The translations under genes and the position numbers were made by a program. From Areca catechu (lineage: Eukaryota > Streptophyta > Magnoliopsida > Arecales > Arecaceae): a DNA stretch of 64,000 nt. The stretch's first letter is position 1. Each line of letters starts with the position of its first letter. Shown in pieces: positions 11,181-23,440 of the stretch. Under the pieces are notes generated by a model. The model was not told where the DNA came from, searched no databases, and saw only the letters and a list, made by a program, of their open reading frames with translations. Where the stretch lies: contig CM038053.1 of NCBI GenBank assembly GCA_021397845.1, positions 144,040,541-144,104,540 on the forward strand, given 5' to 3'.

Positions 11181-12360
11181 ACGTGGCAACTTCTGCCATT
11201 GTGGCATCCGACTAGATCTGACAGGGACTCCACGTCAGCAATCTTGCCACATCAATAAGTGAAGATATAATTGTTCTTTATAAGCTAGTACCAAAATTCT
11301 AAGTTAGCCATCACAAATATAAGTATTATAGATCTTTAGATGGATTCTAAGAAAGTTTTTAATAGTAATGACCGTAAAACTTACTTCAAAAACTTAATAC
11401 TTAGTAATACTAGCTAACTTTTTTTAACTTTTGGGTCCAGAATTAAAAAAAAAAATAGTATGATCAAGTTCCATACGAATTTTAAAGTAGCCAACCATGG
11501 TGTACCGGCCGCTTGGTTTACAAAATAGCTGTTGGTCCATAGCTGCCATTATCCATGGTCCACAGTTGGGTATCATGGACTGTGAATGATTTTGGCTGAT
11601 CGCTAACCAAGATGGTGGCTGGCGACCATTCCACCAGGTCCGGCAAGGCTTATGAACAACGAAGACGATGCGAGGCTTTTTCTAGTGATGAGGTTTGTAG
11701 CCATAAAGTGCAGCTAAATGGTGATGATGAAGGCAGTAGAGGCTTCGATGGCTTCAGGCATGGTGGCATGGGGGTGGCTTCGGTGAGGCTCTGGATGCAC
11801 AATCGGGCAATCCAGCATCGATGGACATCGATGGTTATAAGCAGTGCTAGCAGCCAACGATGGCACCAGTGGTGGAGATGATAGCCAGAGAAAGGCATGA
11901 TCCTGTGGAGGAGACATATTGGGTGGTGAAGGTCGATGGGACCAGTGACAATGGCACACAAGAAATCTATGGGCCAATGGGAGCTTCTAAGGTAGAATTC
12001 AAGCTGGCAGCCGATGATGGCACCGGTGGTGGAGATGATGGCTAGAGAAAGGTAGATTTGAGAGTGTTTGGCTTGGTTCATTACCCAGTATATGCAGTCT
12101 AAAGGGGAATCTACTAGCCTATGTCGCGGTGCATAGCTAGGAGCGTATTCTTTTTGCTAGAGGACTTGAATATGGGAATCAATCCACCATTTGCACCCAC
12201 AGATGATCCTGAATAGCCCGAGAACCAGATTGGATGGCTAGCATTTAATTCAACACATAATGGAGTTTAGTGTGGTAGCTTTTAATGTGATCTCAAGCAT
12301 TCAATAGCAATCTAAGGGCCTACCTAATCTTATGGATTGAATGCCCAATTCTACAAGGAT
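11181..12360. other. Unassigned DNA with a 45-bp direct repeat
   Basis: No recognisable protein on either strand. Short open frames at 11612-11881 (plus) and 11650-12081 (minus) overlap each other and match nothing I know. A 45-bp segment at 11851-11895 is repeated at 12008-12052 with about five mismatches (shared core TGGCACC.GTGGTGGAGATGAT). It may be the left part of the Tat-like LTR or unrelated flanking DNA. Confidence 0.4.
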
Positions 12361-12400
12361 TCAAAGCCTTTTTGGATCGAGATTCAACTTGGGTTTAGCT

Positions 12401-12410
12401 CTATTTAAGG
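12401..12410 (+). promoter_or_regulatory. Putative TATA box of the Tat-like LTR
   Basis: CTATTTAAGG followed by a purine-rich GGAGAATCAGGAGGAAG leader, in the position expected for the U3/R junction. No transcript evidence is available. Confidence 0.35.
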
Positions 12411-13185
12411 GGAGAATCAGGAGGAAGTAGGGAGCCAGCATCCAAGCCATAATATAATTTTTCTTTTCTTTTCTTTTGTAATTTAGTTTTAGGCTTTGAA
12501 AGATAGGGAGAGAAAAAAAAAGAGAGATTTCTTCTGGAGATGAGGTGCTATGACAGAGCCACAAATCTTAATGAAGATGTATCCAGGAGCCACGCTCAAC
12601 TGAGATGTAGTTTGAAGGGAAGTACAGGTTTCCATACTTAAATTTTTATATTAATTTTTATATTCTATACAATTAAATAAAGCTTTCAATTTCTTTTCAT
12701 TTCTTTTCTATTTGATTCCCTAAAATTAATTACCTATAGGTGGGATGGATCATGATCCTGACATGATACGGTCTATGCTCAACATAGAAAATTAATTCTA
12801 AGATTTTTATTTATGTATCTTATTAGAATCTATTTAACTAAATCATTGGATAGCCCATACTTGTGGGACAGGCCATAATCTTAACAGGATATAGTTCGTA
12901 CTCGACAAGATAGCCTATACTAGAGATTAGTTAGAAAGATGCCGAAATAATTATGGACTTTGATTGCTTGGATTGGAACAGGTATAGAATTTATATATGC
13001 GATTACCTAGAAACTTGAAGATGTCCTTTTATTATATAACCCCCTTGATTTCTAAATTAATTTAAATTAATTAGTTTAATTAAACCATTATCTACTTTTT
13101 AAAATCTAAATATTTATCTCTTTCTTTACTTTGTTCATGAAATAATTATCATTGATCCCTGAGGATATGATCCTTACTCACCCAG

Positions 13186-14645
13186 TGATGAGGGATAGGA
13201 TTCTAATATGATGCAGGATGATATGCAAGGGATTAACATGAAGAAAATTAGATTAAAGCAAGCAAATATTTTTAGATTTTTTTATGGTTTTATTCCCGAA
13301 ACTAGACAAGATTAGGTTAGGGTTAATCCTGTATCAATTAGCATCCTACCCACATGCTAGATCTATCAAAAAGAAAAGAAAATCAGGATCCTAAGTCTAA
13401 GAATGCCTATTAGGAGCATGTTCAACTTCAAGAAATCAGACAAAAAGATATGGGAATTAGGTTTAACATACCAGGCAATGATTTCTAGTTGCTGTAGAAG
13501 AGATCGCTCCACTCAGATCAGTGCCTGGATGATCCGGTCACTTTCCCGTGAATTCGCTAGCTTTTTATCAACTTCATTCGAGGGCAAAGAAGAATTCACC
13601 CAAGGAACGTAGCACTGGAGAGATCTTGCAAACGTCAACGGTTAAAGACAAACAAGAAGGGAAGAATAAGAAACTGGAGATCGAGTTGAAGGATAGTTGG
13701 AAGATGGAGTTGCAGAGGGTTGTCAGCCTTGGAGGAAACTTTGGGCGTTTGGATCTTGGATGGCTGATGGTGGGCATCTTGGGCTCTTGCTTGGATGGGC
13801 AATGGCTAGGGTTTGTAAAGCTAGGGCACTCAAATCTCACACACACACTTCTAAAGAACACAATTATCACAAGAAAATTCACCTGAGTTTTAATTCACGA
13901 AAAGAGATTTTCTCACAAAAGGGGGAGGGGGTGGGTATTTATAGGCTCACCCAGGTCCTCTCCTTGTTAGGATTGAGTACAAAATTTGATCGAAAAAAGG
14001 ATTACATAGTTTGATTAGGAAGAGGATTACAAAATTTGAATAAAACTACACTTCCTAATTGACTTGGGAAAGAATATTCTCCTTTGACATGGTCTTCTCC
14101 TAATTGACTTGGAAAAGAATATTCTCCTTTGACCTAGTCTTCTCTTGGGGTGCCTGGGCTTATGGGCTTACTCTGGGGTGCCAACTCCTGATGGGATTCT
14201 GGGCTGGGGCACCTGGGATAAGGAATATTCCATGGGGCACCTGGTATCTTCCAATATGTAGGCTCTATGGGCTTGGGCGGCATAAGAGGCCCAGGATGGC
14301 TTGAGCAGGGTGCAGATGCAAGGTCTCCAGCTCCTGGGTAAGGCCTGATAAACTCCTGATCTGGGAATTCTTATCTCTTGTATTTGAAAATTATAGGACT
14401 CAAGTAAACTCACTAAACTTGGACAAGTGGACTCACTTAACTTACAAATGGACTCAAGTAACAGGACCTAAGGGACTTATAAGGTTGAGACAAGAGATTC
14501 ACTAGACTCAATTGGACTTCTTGCCTCAACTTATTACAAGACTCAATTGATGGACTTTGTTACAGGACCTAGCAAAATTGACCAACACATGACTTAGAGA
14601 ACAAATTGAAGCTTGAAGTCTATGTCTGATTTGATATCCTCCTCA
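13186..14645 (-). repeat. Chromovirus D LTR, left
   Basis: Plus strand from TGATGAGGGATAGG to GATATCCTCCTCA. Partner at 18448-19905. Contains GGACTCAAGTAA-type repeats near the sense 5' end (14395-14530) and a minus-strand TATA box at 13936-13943. Confidence 0.93.
13936..13943 (-). promoter_or_regulatory. TATA box of chromovirus D (left LTR)
   Basis: Sense GAGCCTATAAATACCC. The same box is in the right LTR at 19197-19204, which is the copy that would drive the element. Confidence 0.6.
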
Positions 14646-14661
14646 ATTCTCCCGGGATGGG
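14646..14661 (-). other. Polypurine tract of chromovirus D
   Basis: Sense CCATCCCGGGAGAAT abuts the LTR start TGAGGAGG. It overlaps the codons of the integrase tail, as in elements E, F and I. Confidence 0.6.
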
Positions 14662-15390
14662 AAGAACTCGACCCTATCGAGTAAGAAGGTCGATCTAGCT
14701 CAGGTACTGCTCGACGGGTCTCGGTTGAGGTGTTGCGGATCCTCTCGCATGATCCACAAAACTTCAGATCTCGGTCGACCTTGTCAACAAACTGAGTGAC
14801 ATGGAAGCCTTTGATCCAGTGGCTTGGTCGTTTAGGATACGCTCAATCGTTCCTCTCATAGGCTAATTTGATTTAGGGTTGGGTTCGCTCTCAAAGAAAG
14901 GGTCAGGCTCAAACTCACTGGGTATCATTGCTGGCTCCCTATACTCAACTAAGTTTAAGATATTGAAGGTTGAGCTTAATGCCTAATTAGGTAACTCAGG
15001 CACTAGGTCCAGCTTTCTTTATCCCTTTGATGGATCTAGCTCACAAGTACGTAGCCTAATTATTACAATATTTTCCTCGCAAACTCTTAGACTCTTTTCG
15101 GAAATTAACCATGTTCTTATAAAAATCATTGCTTATAGTAATCTTATGATTAATTCCTTATGTAAATCTCTAATCGTGTAGTGTAAAAACTCATAACACC
15201 TAGTGACATGCAGGTAAACGCCTAATGTGGGCAAATGGCTCAGGCCAAAACTTATTGATATGTAGACTTGATTAAACCCTAAACTACAACTATGGGTTTA
15301 ACCCTTTGTCAAGAGGACGACATGCAGATGAAAATGGTGCATAGACTCCTACTAGGTGCCATAGGGTCCTCCAAAAGTAAGATGCAAAAA
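14646..15390 (-). pseudogene. pol: Chromovirus D integrase and chromodomain relic
   Basis: The sense end retains the tail SIGSSSSHPG and fragments of LERIERIL-type sequence, with frameshifts through the chromodomain itself. Upstream, 14860-15185 aligns with the integrase C-terminal region of element F. At 15297-15390 a scrap reading SYFWRTLWHLVG matches the integrase core block SYFWKTLWHLLG of F. The catalytic core is otherwise deleted, and no open frame covers the region. Confidence 0.8.
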
Positions 15391-15709
15391 TGACATACTC
15401 AATAAATGAATGCAACATGCAAACTTCTACAAAATGCAGATGAATGGTTAAAGAAACATAAGAAGATTCAAGAAAAGGCAAAAAATACGAGGTGGATTCT
15501 GGGTTAGTCTGCTGGGGTAGAAAGTAAGAAAGGGGTTCGGGGTTGATCGGATGGAATAGGATACAAGAAGGGATTTCAGGGATGAGTCCTAGACTAATGA
15601 GGTTGACCTTATGGGGTTGAGGTATATCTAAAGGGTTTGCATAATGGAAGAATGGGTCACTAATCTCAAGAAAGAGATCTTCAATGGAAACTACAGGAGG
15701 GGATTCATC
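15391..15709. other. Spacer at the deletion junction of chromovirus D
   Basis: Sequence between the integrase scrap and the end of gag. It has no recognisable domain; the missing protease-RT-RNase H block would lie here. Confidence 0.5.
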
Positions 15710-17182
15710 CTAAGGGTACTGATAAGCCAAATCCTTAATAAAGTCTTCTGGTTCATGAGATTTTGGACTGGGCTCTACAATTGGATTATCTTCCAAAGTT
15801 TCTTCAGGTGGTGCTCTAGTAGCAGGATCTGGGTTCTCTTCCTCTAACTACTCTTCCACTACAGCTTCAGTTTGAGTAGAGTCAGGGTTAACTAACTCTA
15901 GGTTGGCTTTGTTTAGGTAGGGTCAGGGTTAACTAACTCTAGGATGGTTTCAGTTTGGGTATGGTCAGGATCAGCTAATTCTGGGTTGGCTTTAGTCTAG
16001 GTATCTACTAGGTCAGCTAATTCTAGGTCTTCTATAGGTAGCTCTTCTTCTTCTTCCTCATACTCATCTACTAAGCTCACATCAGCTTCATATATCTCCT
16101 CTTCAATGTCTTCCTGGTGAACCAATGGGGTGGTAGGAGGGGGTTGACTAAGAGAAAATTGACTAGTGGCTAGGATAGGGTTGGATTGATTAAGAGGAAG
16201 TGAACTAATACTAGGCTCATATCTAAGGGTATTAATTCTATGGGGTTCAGGTTGACAAGGGTTGGCTTGGCTCGGACTGGATTGGCTTGGACATACCTGA
16301 CTAGGTCCTAGGGTCTGGCTAGGGACAGTGGGAATGGGTTGGTCTAAAGGAAGTCGGCTAGGTCTGGACTTAGATTCAGGGGGTTTACTCTTGTTGGACT
16401 TAGATTGACTGATCATGAGTTCCCTTTAATATGACTCGAATTCCCTAGCTATATGATAGGCTTCCTTTAGGTCCTAAATTTGCCACTGAGACAGTTCCCA
16501 CCGGATGTCTTCATGAAGGCCAGTCCTAAACCTAGATAAGGTCACTGATTCGGGTTCGTCTAGGCAACAACTAAGGGCACACTCATTAAATTGGGCTATA
16601 TATTCTAACATGGACCTATTTCCTTGATTTAACCTTTCCCATTGGTCTAGAAGGCATTGTTGGTAGTATGGGAGAACATATTTTTCTATAAGTTTTAGCT
16701 TCATGGCCATCCAAGTATCTATGGGAGCTTTGTATCGTTGTTTGATTAGGCTCTCTATGTCTCTCCAGGATAACCTAGCATGGCCAATTAACCCGAGTTT
16801 AGCAAATTCACACTTCCTTTCATCACTCAAGTCATACCATTCAAAATATTATTCCATGTCTCCTTCCTAATCTATGTAGACCTTGGGATCTAGGGGTGCC
16901 ATCAAAGGTAGGTATTTTTGGCCTAAAGTTCCTAGTAGTTCTCTCATCCTGATCTATGAACTCATAATTGGGCTTCCGATAGTTGGACTTCTGATATGGG
17001 TCAGAGTATTGGGTTCTCCTAGGGTTGGGCTCCAAGTAAGGATCATGGTATGGGGTTCTCCTATGGTTGGGTTTCCATTATGGGTCAGAGTATCCGGTTC
17101 TCCTAGGGTTGGGCTCCATGGTCACACTAGGTTTGTGGGGGTGAGACTACTGGTAGCGTTAGACTCCTAATCTAATGTTCAT
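15710..17182 (-). pseudogene. gag: Chromovirus D Gag, decayed, with acidic repeat tail
   Basis: Start inferred by alignment with element F: MNIRLGV followed at once by a stop. A shortened block of PNPRR...DPY repeats comes next, then KIPTFDGTPR and the retrotransposon gag domain at 16474-16830 (FAKLGLIGHARLSW, DQWERLNQGNRSMLEYIAQFNE, SRFRTGLHEDIRWEL). After two stops comes a Pro/Ser-rich segment and an acidic tail (EEEEEELPIEDLELADLV). The CCHC knuckle of F is absent. The extreme C-terminus carries about four imperfect ELVNPD.TQTEA repeats (15870-16030) not seen in F. It ends at a stop near 15710. Confidence 0.85.
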
Positions 17183-18431
17183 GCAATCAATCAATCAAGG
17201 GATTATGATGCAATCAAGCACACAAAGGTTAACACATACTAGGGTTTGCTAGACCTAGAGCCAAAACCTAATGAGTTAACTCAACTTACACTCAACACAT
17301 CACCTAATCCTTCCACTGGTCAGGTAAGAGGTGAGGTGGTGGGAGGCTCCCCCTGCCTGTGACAGGGTCCTAATTAAGTAACCACCAGTCTAATTAGGGT
17401 ATTTGCCTCTGGACCTCTAGCCTTAGACACCAACTTTCAGTAATAGGTGATGGGTTGGGTGCACTAGTTTCCTCACTAGACTCGGACCCGACCGATTGGT
17501 GTCCCTATGCTTACTAGAGCAATTTAGGTTTTTAATTGATTTTAGTTAAGGCTTGGGTAGGAATGCAAGGGGGTTATTTTAGGCCCAAGATAGGTAATGA
17601 CCTCCTGCCCTGATCTGAGATACTGAAATTGCCCTTAATATTGATTTAATGAAATGATGATATTCGATGAGCCATAATGCAACTAACAACAATTAGAAAA
17701 TAAAAGTATTTTTGTGTTTTTCATGAGGTGGCAAATTAAATTTAAATTGATTAAATTATCAAACAAAATTTGGCTTGGGTTAGGTGGGGTTTGGTAGTTG
17801 ATTAGGTTTGGTTTAGTCAGATATGCAGAAATCATAGAATCAGAATATTAGGATTTGCTTTGATGCAGAAGTTAGCATGGATTTCAATGCATAAAAATTA
17901 TATAAAATTTATATAATAAAGATGATGTGTGATGATGATTCCTACCAAATTTCATGCAAAATAAAAATGGTATGATGATGTAAAACCTAGGGTTTCTAAC
18001 TAGGTCAGGAAAAGATAGATTTCCGGTTAGGGTTTCTGGGATGATGATTTTTTTTAGACTTTTTGGTTCTGTAAAATCTGATAAAAAAATTAGTAAAATA
18101 GAGAACTCGACAAAGATGACGTGATGCAAATTCTAAAGAAAAATAAAATACCTAAGATGGTGAATCAAACCTAAACTTGGACTCCTAATGCAGAAACAGT
18201 ATGCAGAAATTTGTCAGGGTTTTATTTTGATGCAGATTTTCCCTATTTTTAAGATCATAAAAATTCCAAAGATTTTGTATCAAAACAAAGGACAAAACAA
18301 AGGTTAATAAACATGAAAATAATATATAAACAAAAATGTTAAGATGGGGAAACAGTCCTAAAGTTTGATGCATATGCAGATTTCAATAGGCAGAAAACCT
18401 AAACTAGGATGCAAGAACATGCCCTAATCCC
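17183..18431 (-). other. Chromovirus D 5' leader
   Basis: Noncoding leader between primer binding site and gag. AT-rich, with many stops in all frames. Co-linear in places with the leader of element F (for example the GACCCGACC...TTGGTGTCCCTA segment). Confidence 0.75.
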
Positions 18432-18443
18432 GCTCTGATACCA
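18432..18443 (-). other. Primer binding site of chromovirus D, initiator tRNA-Met type
   Basis: Sense TGGTATCAGAGC, four bases from the LTR end. Confidence 0.92.
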
Positions 18444-18447
18444 AAAT

Positions 18448-19905
18448 TGATGAGGGACGGGATTCTAATATGATGCAGGATGATATGCAAGGGATTAACA
18501 TGAAGAAAGTTAGATTAAAGCAAGCAAATATTTTTAGATTTTTCTTATAGTTTTATTCCCGAAACTAGACAAGATTAGGTTAGGGTTATCCTGTATCAAT
18601 TAGCATCCTACCCACATGCTAGATCTATCAAAAAGAAAAGAAAATCAGGATCCTAGGTCTAAGAATTCCTATTAGGAGCATGTTCAACTTCAAGAAATCA
18701 GACAAAAAGATATGGGAATTGGTTTAACATACCAGGCAATGATTTCTAGTTGCTGTAGAAGATATCGCTCCGCTCAGATCGGTGCCTGGATGATCCGGTC
18801 ACTTTTCCATGAATCCGTCAGCTTTTTATCAACTTCATTCGAGGGCAAAGAAGAATTCATCTAAGGAACATAGCATTGGAGAGATCCTACAAATGTCAAA
18901 GGTTAAAGACGAACAAGAAGGGAAAAATAAGAAACTGAAGATCGAGTTGAAGGATGGTTAGAAGATGGAGTTGTAGAGGGTTGTCAGCCTTGGAGGAAAC
19001 TTTGGGCATTTGGATCTTGGAGGGCTGATGGTGGGCATCTTGGGCTCTTGCTTGGATGGGCAATGGCTAGGGTTTGTAAAGCTAGGGCACTCAAATCTCA
19101 CACACACACTTCTAAAGAATACAATTGTCACAAGAAAATTCACCAGAGTTTTAATTCATAAAAAGAGATTTTCTTACAAGAGGGGGAGGGGGTAGGTATT
19201 TATAGGCTCACCCAGGTCCTCTCCTTGTTAGGATTGGAGTACAAAATTTGATTGGAAAAAGGATTACATAGTTTGATTAGGAAGAGGATTTCAAAATTTG
19301 AATAAAACTACACTTCATAATTGACTTGGGAAAGAATATTCTCCTTTGACATGGTCTTCTCCTAATTGACTTGGAAAAGAATATTCTCCTTTGACCTGGT
19401 CTTCTCTTGGGGTGCCTAGGCTTGTGGGCTCACTCTGGGGTGCCAACTCCTGATGGGCTTCTGGGCTAGGGCGCCTAGGAGAAGGAATATTCCATGGGGT
19501 GCCTAGTATCTTCAATATGTAGGCTCCATGGGCTTGGGTGGTATGAGAGGCCTAGGGCGACTTAAGCAAGGTGCAGATGCAAGGTCTCCAGCTCTTGGGT
19601 GAGGCCTGATAAACTCTTGATCTAGGAATCTCTTCTCTTGTATTTGAGAATTATAGGACTTAAGTAAACTCATTAAACTTGGACAAGTGGACTCACTCAA
19701 CTTATAAATGGACTCAAGTAACAGGACTTAAGGGACTTATGAGGTTGAGATAAGGGATTCACTAGACTCAATTGGACTTCTTGCCTTAACTTATTACAAG
19801 ACTCAATTGATGGACTTTGTTACAGGACTTAGCAAAATTGACCAACACATGACTTAGAGAACAAATTGAAGCTTGAAGTCTATGTCTGATCTGATGTCCT
19901 CATCA
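18448..19905 (-). repeat. Chromovirus D LTR, right (sense 5' LTR)
   Basis: 1,458 bp, from TGATGAGGGACGGG to GATGTCCTCATCA, followed by TSD CCCAG. Promoter-bearing LTR of the minus-strand element. Confidence 0.93.
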
Positions 19906-20199
19906 CCCAGTTGTAGTAGTGAGTTAAGTTTATTTTTGACCGCCCTACGACAAGCGATCAGCAACCTCCATCGTCCTAATAGAAAATAGCATCAATAGAT
20001 AGAGGAAGGGTGTATTGCTCTTATATCACCTATTCTCAAGAAGAGATACCGAGTGGGTCTTCATGCATCTAAAAGGTGTGTTCACTTAGCATTCCAACAC
20101 CACTACCTTCGAGCAAGCTAGCCAACCTACCAGAGATCTCACTCTAGAATCTCAAGCTAGTGCTATTCAGTAGGGAGATCAACCTGATCGCCTGGAGCA

Positions 20200-21240
20200 G
20201 CTTTTCCAATAGATCCAAGCATTAGCAATTATAGTTCACGCGATCCAATGCCAAGATCAAGTGGTGTCAGTAGCGCCACCTGCAACACCACAGCTAGAGG
20301 TGGACTAGGTAGTACCATTCCAAACTCTTGCAACATTAGGGGCATTATGGCTAGAGAGATGGTGACTCTCCCTCCTACAAAGTCTTGAACGAGAAGAATA
20401 TATTCATCCTAGCACACCATAGAGCCCTAAGCATGCAAGGAGGTATTCTTCTTCATCTCAATTTGATGAGGGGTCGACACTAGCTCGTTCACCCTCTCAA
20501 CTCTCCAAGGCACATACTGCTAGAGATGTTGAGGTAGACTGAAAGCTTTGGGAGCTGGACCAACATATCAAAACTTTGCGGGGTCTAGCCCCTGCTAGGG
20601 ATGAGGATCTTAGTTTCACTACCGACCAGCCTTTCAGAGCCCAAAATATATAGGAATAACTATCAAAACATTTTAAGATGCCATAATTGGGGAGTTTTAT
20701 GATAGATCCACTATCTAATGGATCATTTGGAAAAATTTAAGACTCTAATGCTTCTTCATGGGCCCATAGAGGGAATACTATACTGGGCTTTCCCATCTAC
20801 CATTAGAAAATTAACTTGCTATTGGTATTCTAGCTTGAAGCCAAATGCTATCCACTCTTTTGACCAGTTGAATCGATGTTTTGTCTCTTATTTTGTGAGT
20901 CACAGGAGGCTACGTCGAGGTTCCAACTCCCTGATTAACATCATGCAATGGGACTTGGAATCCCTGCAATCTTATGTAAGCCAATTCAATGAGGTGCTTC
21001 TAGAAGTATACAATATGGACCATGCAATCACTATAATTGCCATGAAATATGGCTCTAATAGTATCCTTTTCTATTCTCCTTGGAAAAATGGCTGATGGTA
21101 GACTTCTCTGAAATGCTAGTTGGGATGGAGAAGTTTGTGCATGCCAAAGAGGCATATGATGCCCATGGTCCACCATCCACCATAGTGGCTCCACCTGCTC
21201 CTGTAGTTAAAGAGTGGCCCCCACCCCTGGAGTTCTAACC
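20200..21240 (+). pseudogene. gag: Tat/Retand-type Gag, decayed
   Basis: Reading across several stops and frameshifts, the plus strand shows LWELDQHIKTLRG, LSKHFKMP and then an open stretch at 20718-21095. That stretch contains MDHLEKFKTLMLLHG, YWAFPSTIRK, WYSSLKPNAIHSFDQL, YFVSHRRLRRGSN and LQSYVSQFNEVLLEV. This is the retrotransposon gag domain of the Tat group of Gypsy elements (DHLENFRT...MLLHG, RAFP, SF.QL, F...F.....R). The downstream tail holds EKFVHAKEAYDAHG, normally followed by a basic tail and protease; here it is cut at 21311 by a Sirevirus LTR. Lineage is from family knowledge; the decay is visible. Confidence 0.75.
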
Positions 21241-21311
21241 AAGGAGAGAAGACCAAGGGAAGAGGAGGCAGAGAAGCAGATCTCCCTTATGGCACCGAAG
21301 GTCTCCCCCTC

Positions 21312-22655
21312 TGTTGCCCAGCTAGACAACCTAAGAGGGAGGGTTCAATTGTTTTTTTTTTAAATTAAAACTTAAGTATGTGCTACTTGTGGAGTGTAAG
21401 TGAGCAAAAATAAATGTTGAAGTAAATAAAATGAAAATTATTGAAAGTAAATACTAGAAAAAGAAGGCAATCACAAGTACAAGCAAATGTTATAGTGATT
21501 CATGCTCCCGACACCTACATCCACTTTCCAAGCCTTTCCTTGAAAATTTTTACTATAATCTTCTCCAAAGATTATAGACAATTTATTTTCCCGGGCTCAC
21601 AAACCAAACCCTACATAGATTATTCTCAAGGATGCACAATCCAAAACCCTACAATCTAATCCTTGGCTTAAACACACCTAACTTCAGTCCCAACTGAAGT
21701 AGATAGTAATGAAACAAAGGACAAGACAATAAGAGTACAAAATGCTCTTAAAAAGAGTAAGAATAAAATTTTATACTCACAAGAAGAGGCACAAAGGAAT
21801 TTTTGGAAGCTTCAATGCTGGTCTTCTTATTGGAAAGCCAATGATTAAAGGAATAATATCATATGGTTGGGAGTATGAGCTCTTAAATCAAGATTTTTGA
21901 CTTTTTTTTATTTTTTATGACACTTGGAATATTCTTTGATTAATTAATGATTATTGTTGTCTTCAATGAGTCTGGTAGCCTTTATGTATGTTTCCAAGAT
22001 CAAACTAGATGTTTCTAGCCATTGAAGAATAAAATATAGCCATTATGATCAAAATTGGATCTATCTGACTTTTTGTAGAACTAGTCGTTATACCTATCAG
22101 CAGTCCTCAAGTCGACTTAGATTATTGTCTAGTTGACTCAGATCATATCCGAGTTGGCTCAGTCCTCTATTAACTAGACTCGGTCTTCTTTCTCTAAAAA
22201 ATGACTTTTTGTTTTTGACTATTAAGTCGACTCAGTTCTATAGGGTCAACTCATATTTTATCTTAGTCGATTCAATTAACATTCGAGTTAGCTCAAAGAT
22301 TAGCCTTCAAAAATTAGCTTTTTGTATACTTGGCTTTCCCTATTTAGTCAACTAAAATTTCATTCAAGTTGGCTCAGTAGCATGCCAACTAAATCTCTAT
22401 AGTGCTAAGCTGAAACTTTTATGATATAGGCTAAAACTTTGATTTTTTAAATGATTCTCAAGTCTAAGTCCCAACACATCATTTTGTCATGAAATTCATT
22501 GACTTTTCAATATCTTTTGATAATCAAAAGGTTAAGTTTTGAATTGATAGTGGTTACTCTTAACTTTTTCTGAAACATTAACTTACTCAATTCATTAATA
22601 ATATTATATACTCAAATATTTTGTTATTCATCAAAATAAATCCTTGGGGCCAATA
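21312..22655 (-). repeat. LTR of Sirevirus remnant K
   Basis: 1,344 bp. Homology with the LTR of element C is visible at both ends, including the CACATACTTAA and CCCTC.TAGGTTG blocks next to GGGCAACA. The middle (22080-22400) has several GTCGACTCAG-like motifs. Confidence 0.8.
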
Positions 22656-22669
22656 ATCTCTCCCTTTTT
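22656..22669 (-). other. Polypurine tract of Sirevirus remnant K
   Basis: Sense AAAAAGGGAGAGAT immediately before the LTR start. It matches AAAAAGGAGGAGAT of element C at 49036-49049. Confidence 0.8.
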
Positions 22670-22739
22670 GATAGCAATGACAAAACTTTATAAGTGTATA
22701 AGCATATGAAATCAAAACCAATATAACATCTTTTAAAAG

Positions 22740-23440
22740 ATTGTTAGAGCACATTTAGTGTTTTTAAAAATTATTAAAACAACTTTTTAAGGAATTGAGG
22801 TTTGAGTATCAAAGTGTATAGATTGTAGAAGTATTATCAGAGCAAGTGAATTACAAATTGAGTATTAGAGCAAATTATATGGATTATAAATCAAAGTATT
22901 TAAAGTTTGGATTAAGTATCAAGCATGTATTATATAAGTTATGAATCAAGTATCAGAGCATGAAAAAAGTATCAACAAAAATAGTTTAAGTATCAGTACA
23001 TGCTTTCATATTTAATTGATCATTGTCAATATATTAAAGAGTATCAAATATAGTTCCAAAGCAAAGTATCAAAATAATAGGATTATTTCACAATATCATA
23101 ATATAGTGTATCAGAGTAAAATAATATGATAGTATCAAAGCAAAATAATAGGTAGTTTCAATATATTAAATATCAAAAGTATTAAAACCAAAATAGTAAG
23201 GATCAGAATAACTAAAATAATGGATATTAGAGTAATATACTTTCAATAGTATTAGAGTAATATATTAATCATGAAAGTATCAGAGTGGCTTTTTAAAAGT
23301 TTAAGTGAAAGTATCAAACCAAATACTTAAAAACTTAAGTGAGAGTATTAAACCAATTTTGAGAGTACCATAGCAATTTTAAAAATATAGGTGAAATTTT
23401 AGAGTATTTAAATATAAGAGAAAGTATCAGAACATAAGTA
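22740..23440 (-). repeat. Array of AGTATCAGAGC-like motifs (tRNA-iMet-3'-end-like in sense)
   Basis: At least 15 degenerate copies of AGTAT(C/T)A(G/A)AGC in AT-rich DNA on the plus strand, such as at about 22861, 22948, 23107 and 23278. The element's sense strand therefore reads GCTCTGATACT. It sits upstream of the PPT, exactly as the array at 48540-49020 does in element C. Confidence 0.75.

Larger units (their letters stand above)
13186..19905 (-). mobile_element. Chromovirus D, internally deleted Ty3/Gypsy element
   Basis: 6,720-bp minus-strand element with LTRs of about 1.46 kb, initiator-Met primer site, PPT and TSD CCCAG (13181-13185 and 19906-19910). In sense order the internal 3.8 kb holds gag, a short integrase core scrap, an integrase C-terminal/chromodomain relic, then the PPT. 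Protease, RT, RNase H and the CCHC knuckle are missing, so it could have moved only with proteins from another element. It is inserted in the Tat-like LTR. Element F (52528-61097) is the full-length relative. Confidence 0.93.
12361..21311 (+). mobile_element. Tat/Retand-like Gypsy fragment J, interrupted by chromovirus D
   Basis: Plus-strand remnant comprising probable LTR sequence (about 12361-13185, continuing at 19911 after element D) and a decayed gag at 20200-21240. The junction across D restores a typical plant Gypsy LTR end: CCCTGAGGATATGATCC, ACTCACCCAG, then TTGTAGTAGTGAG and GACCGCCC. The left boundary is unknown. The right end is cut at 21311 by Sirevirus LTR K, and the rest of pol is absent from the window. 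Lineage is inferred from gag. Confidence 0.6.

Noticed and set aside
11612..12081. Overlapping open frames on both strands as host genes
   Set aside because: They overlap on opposite strands, lack recognisable domains and sit in a direct repeat.
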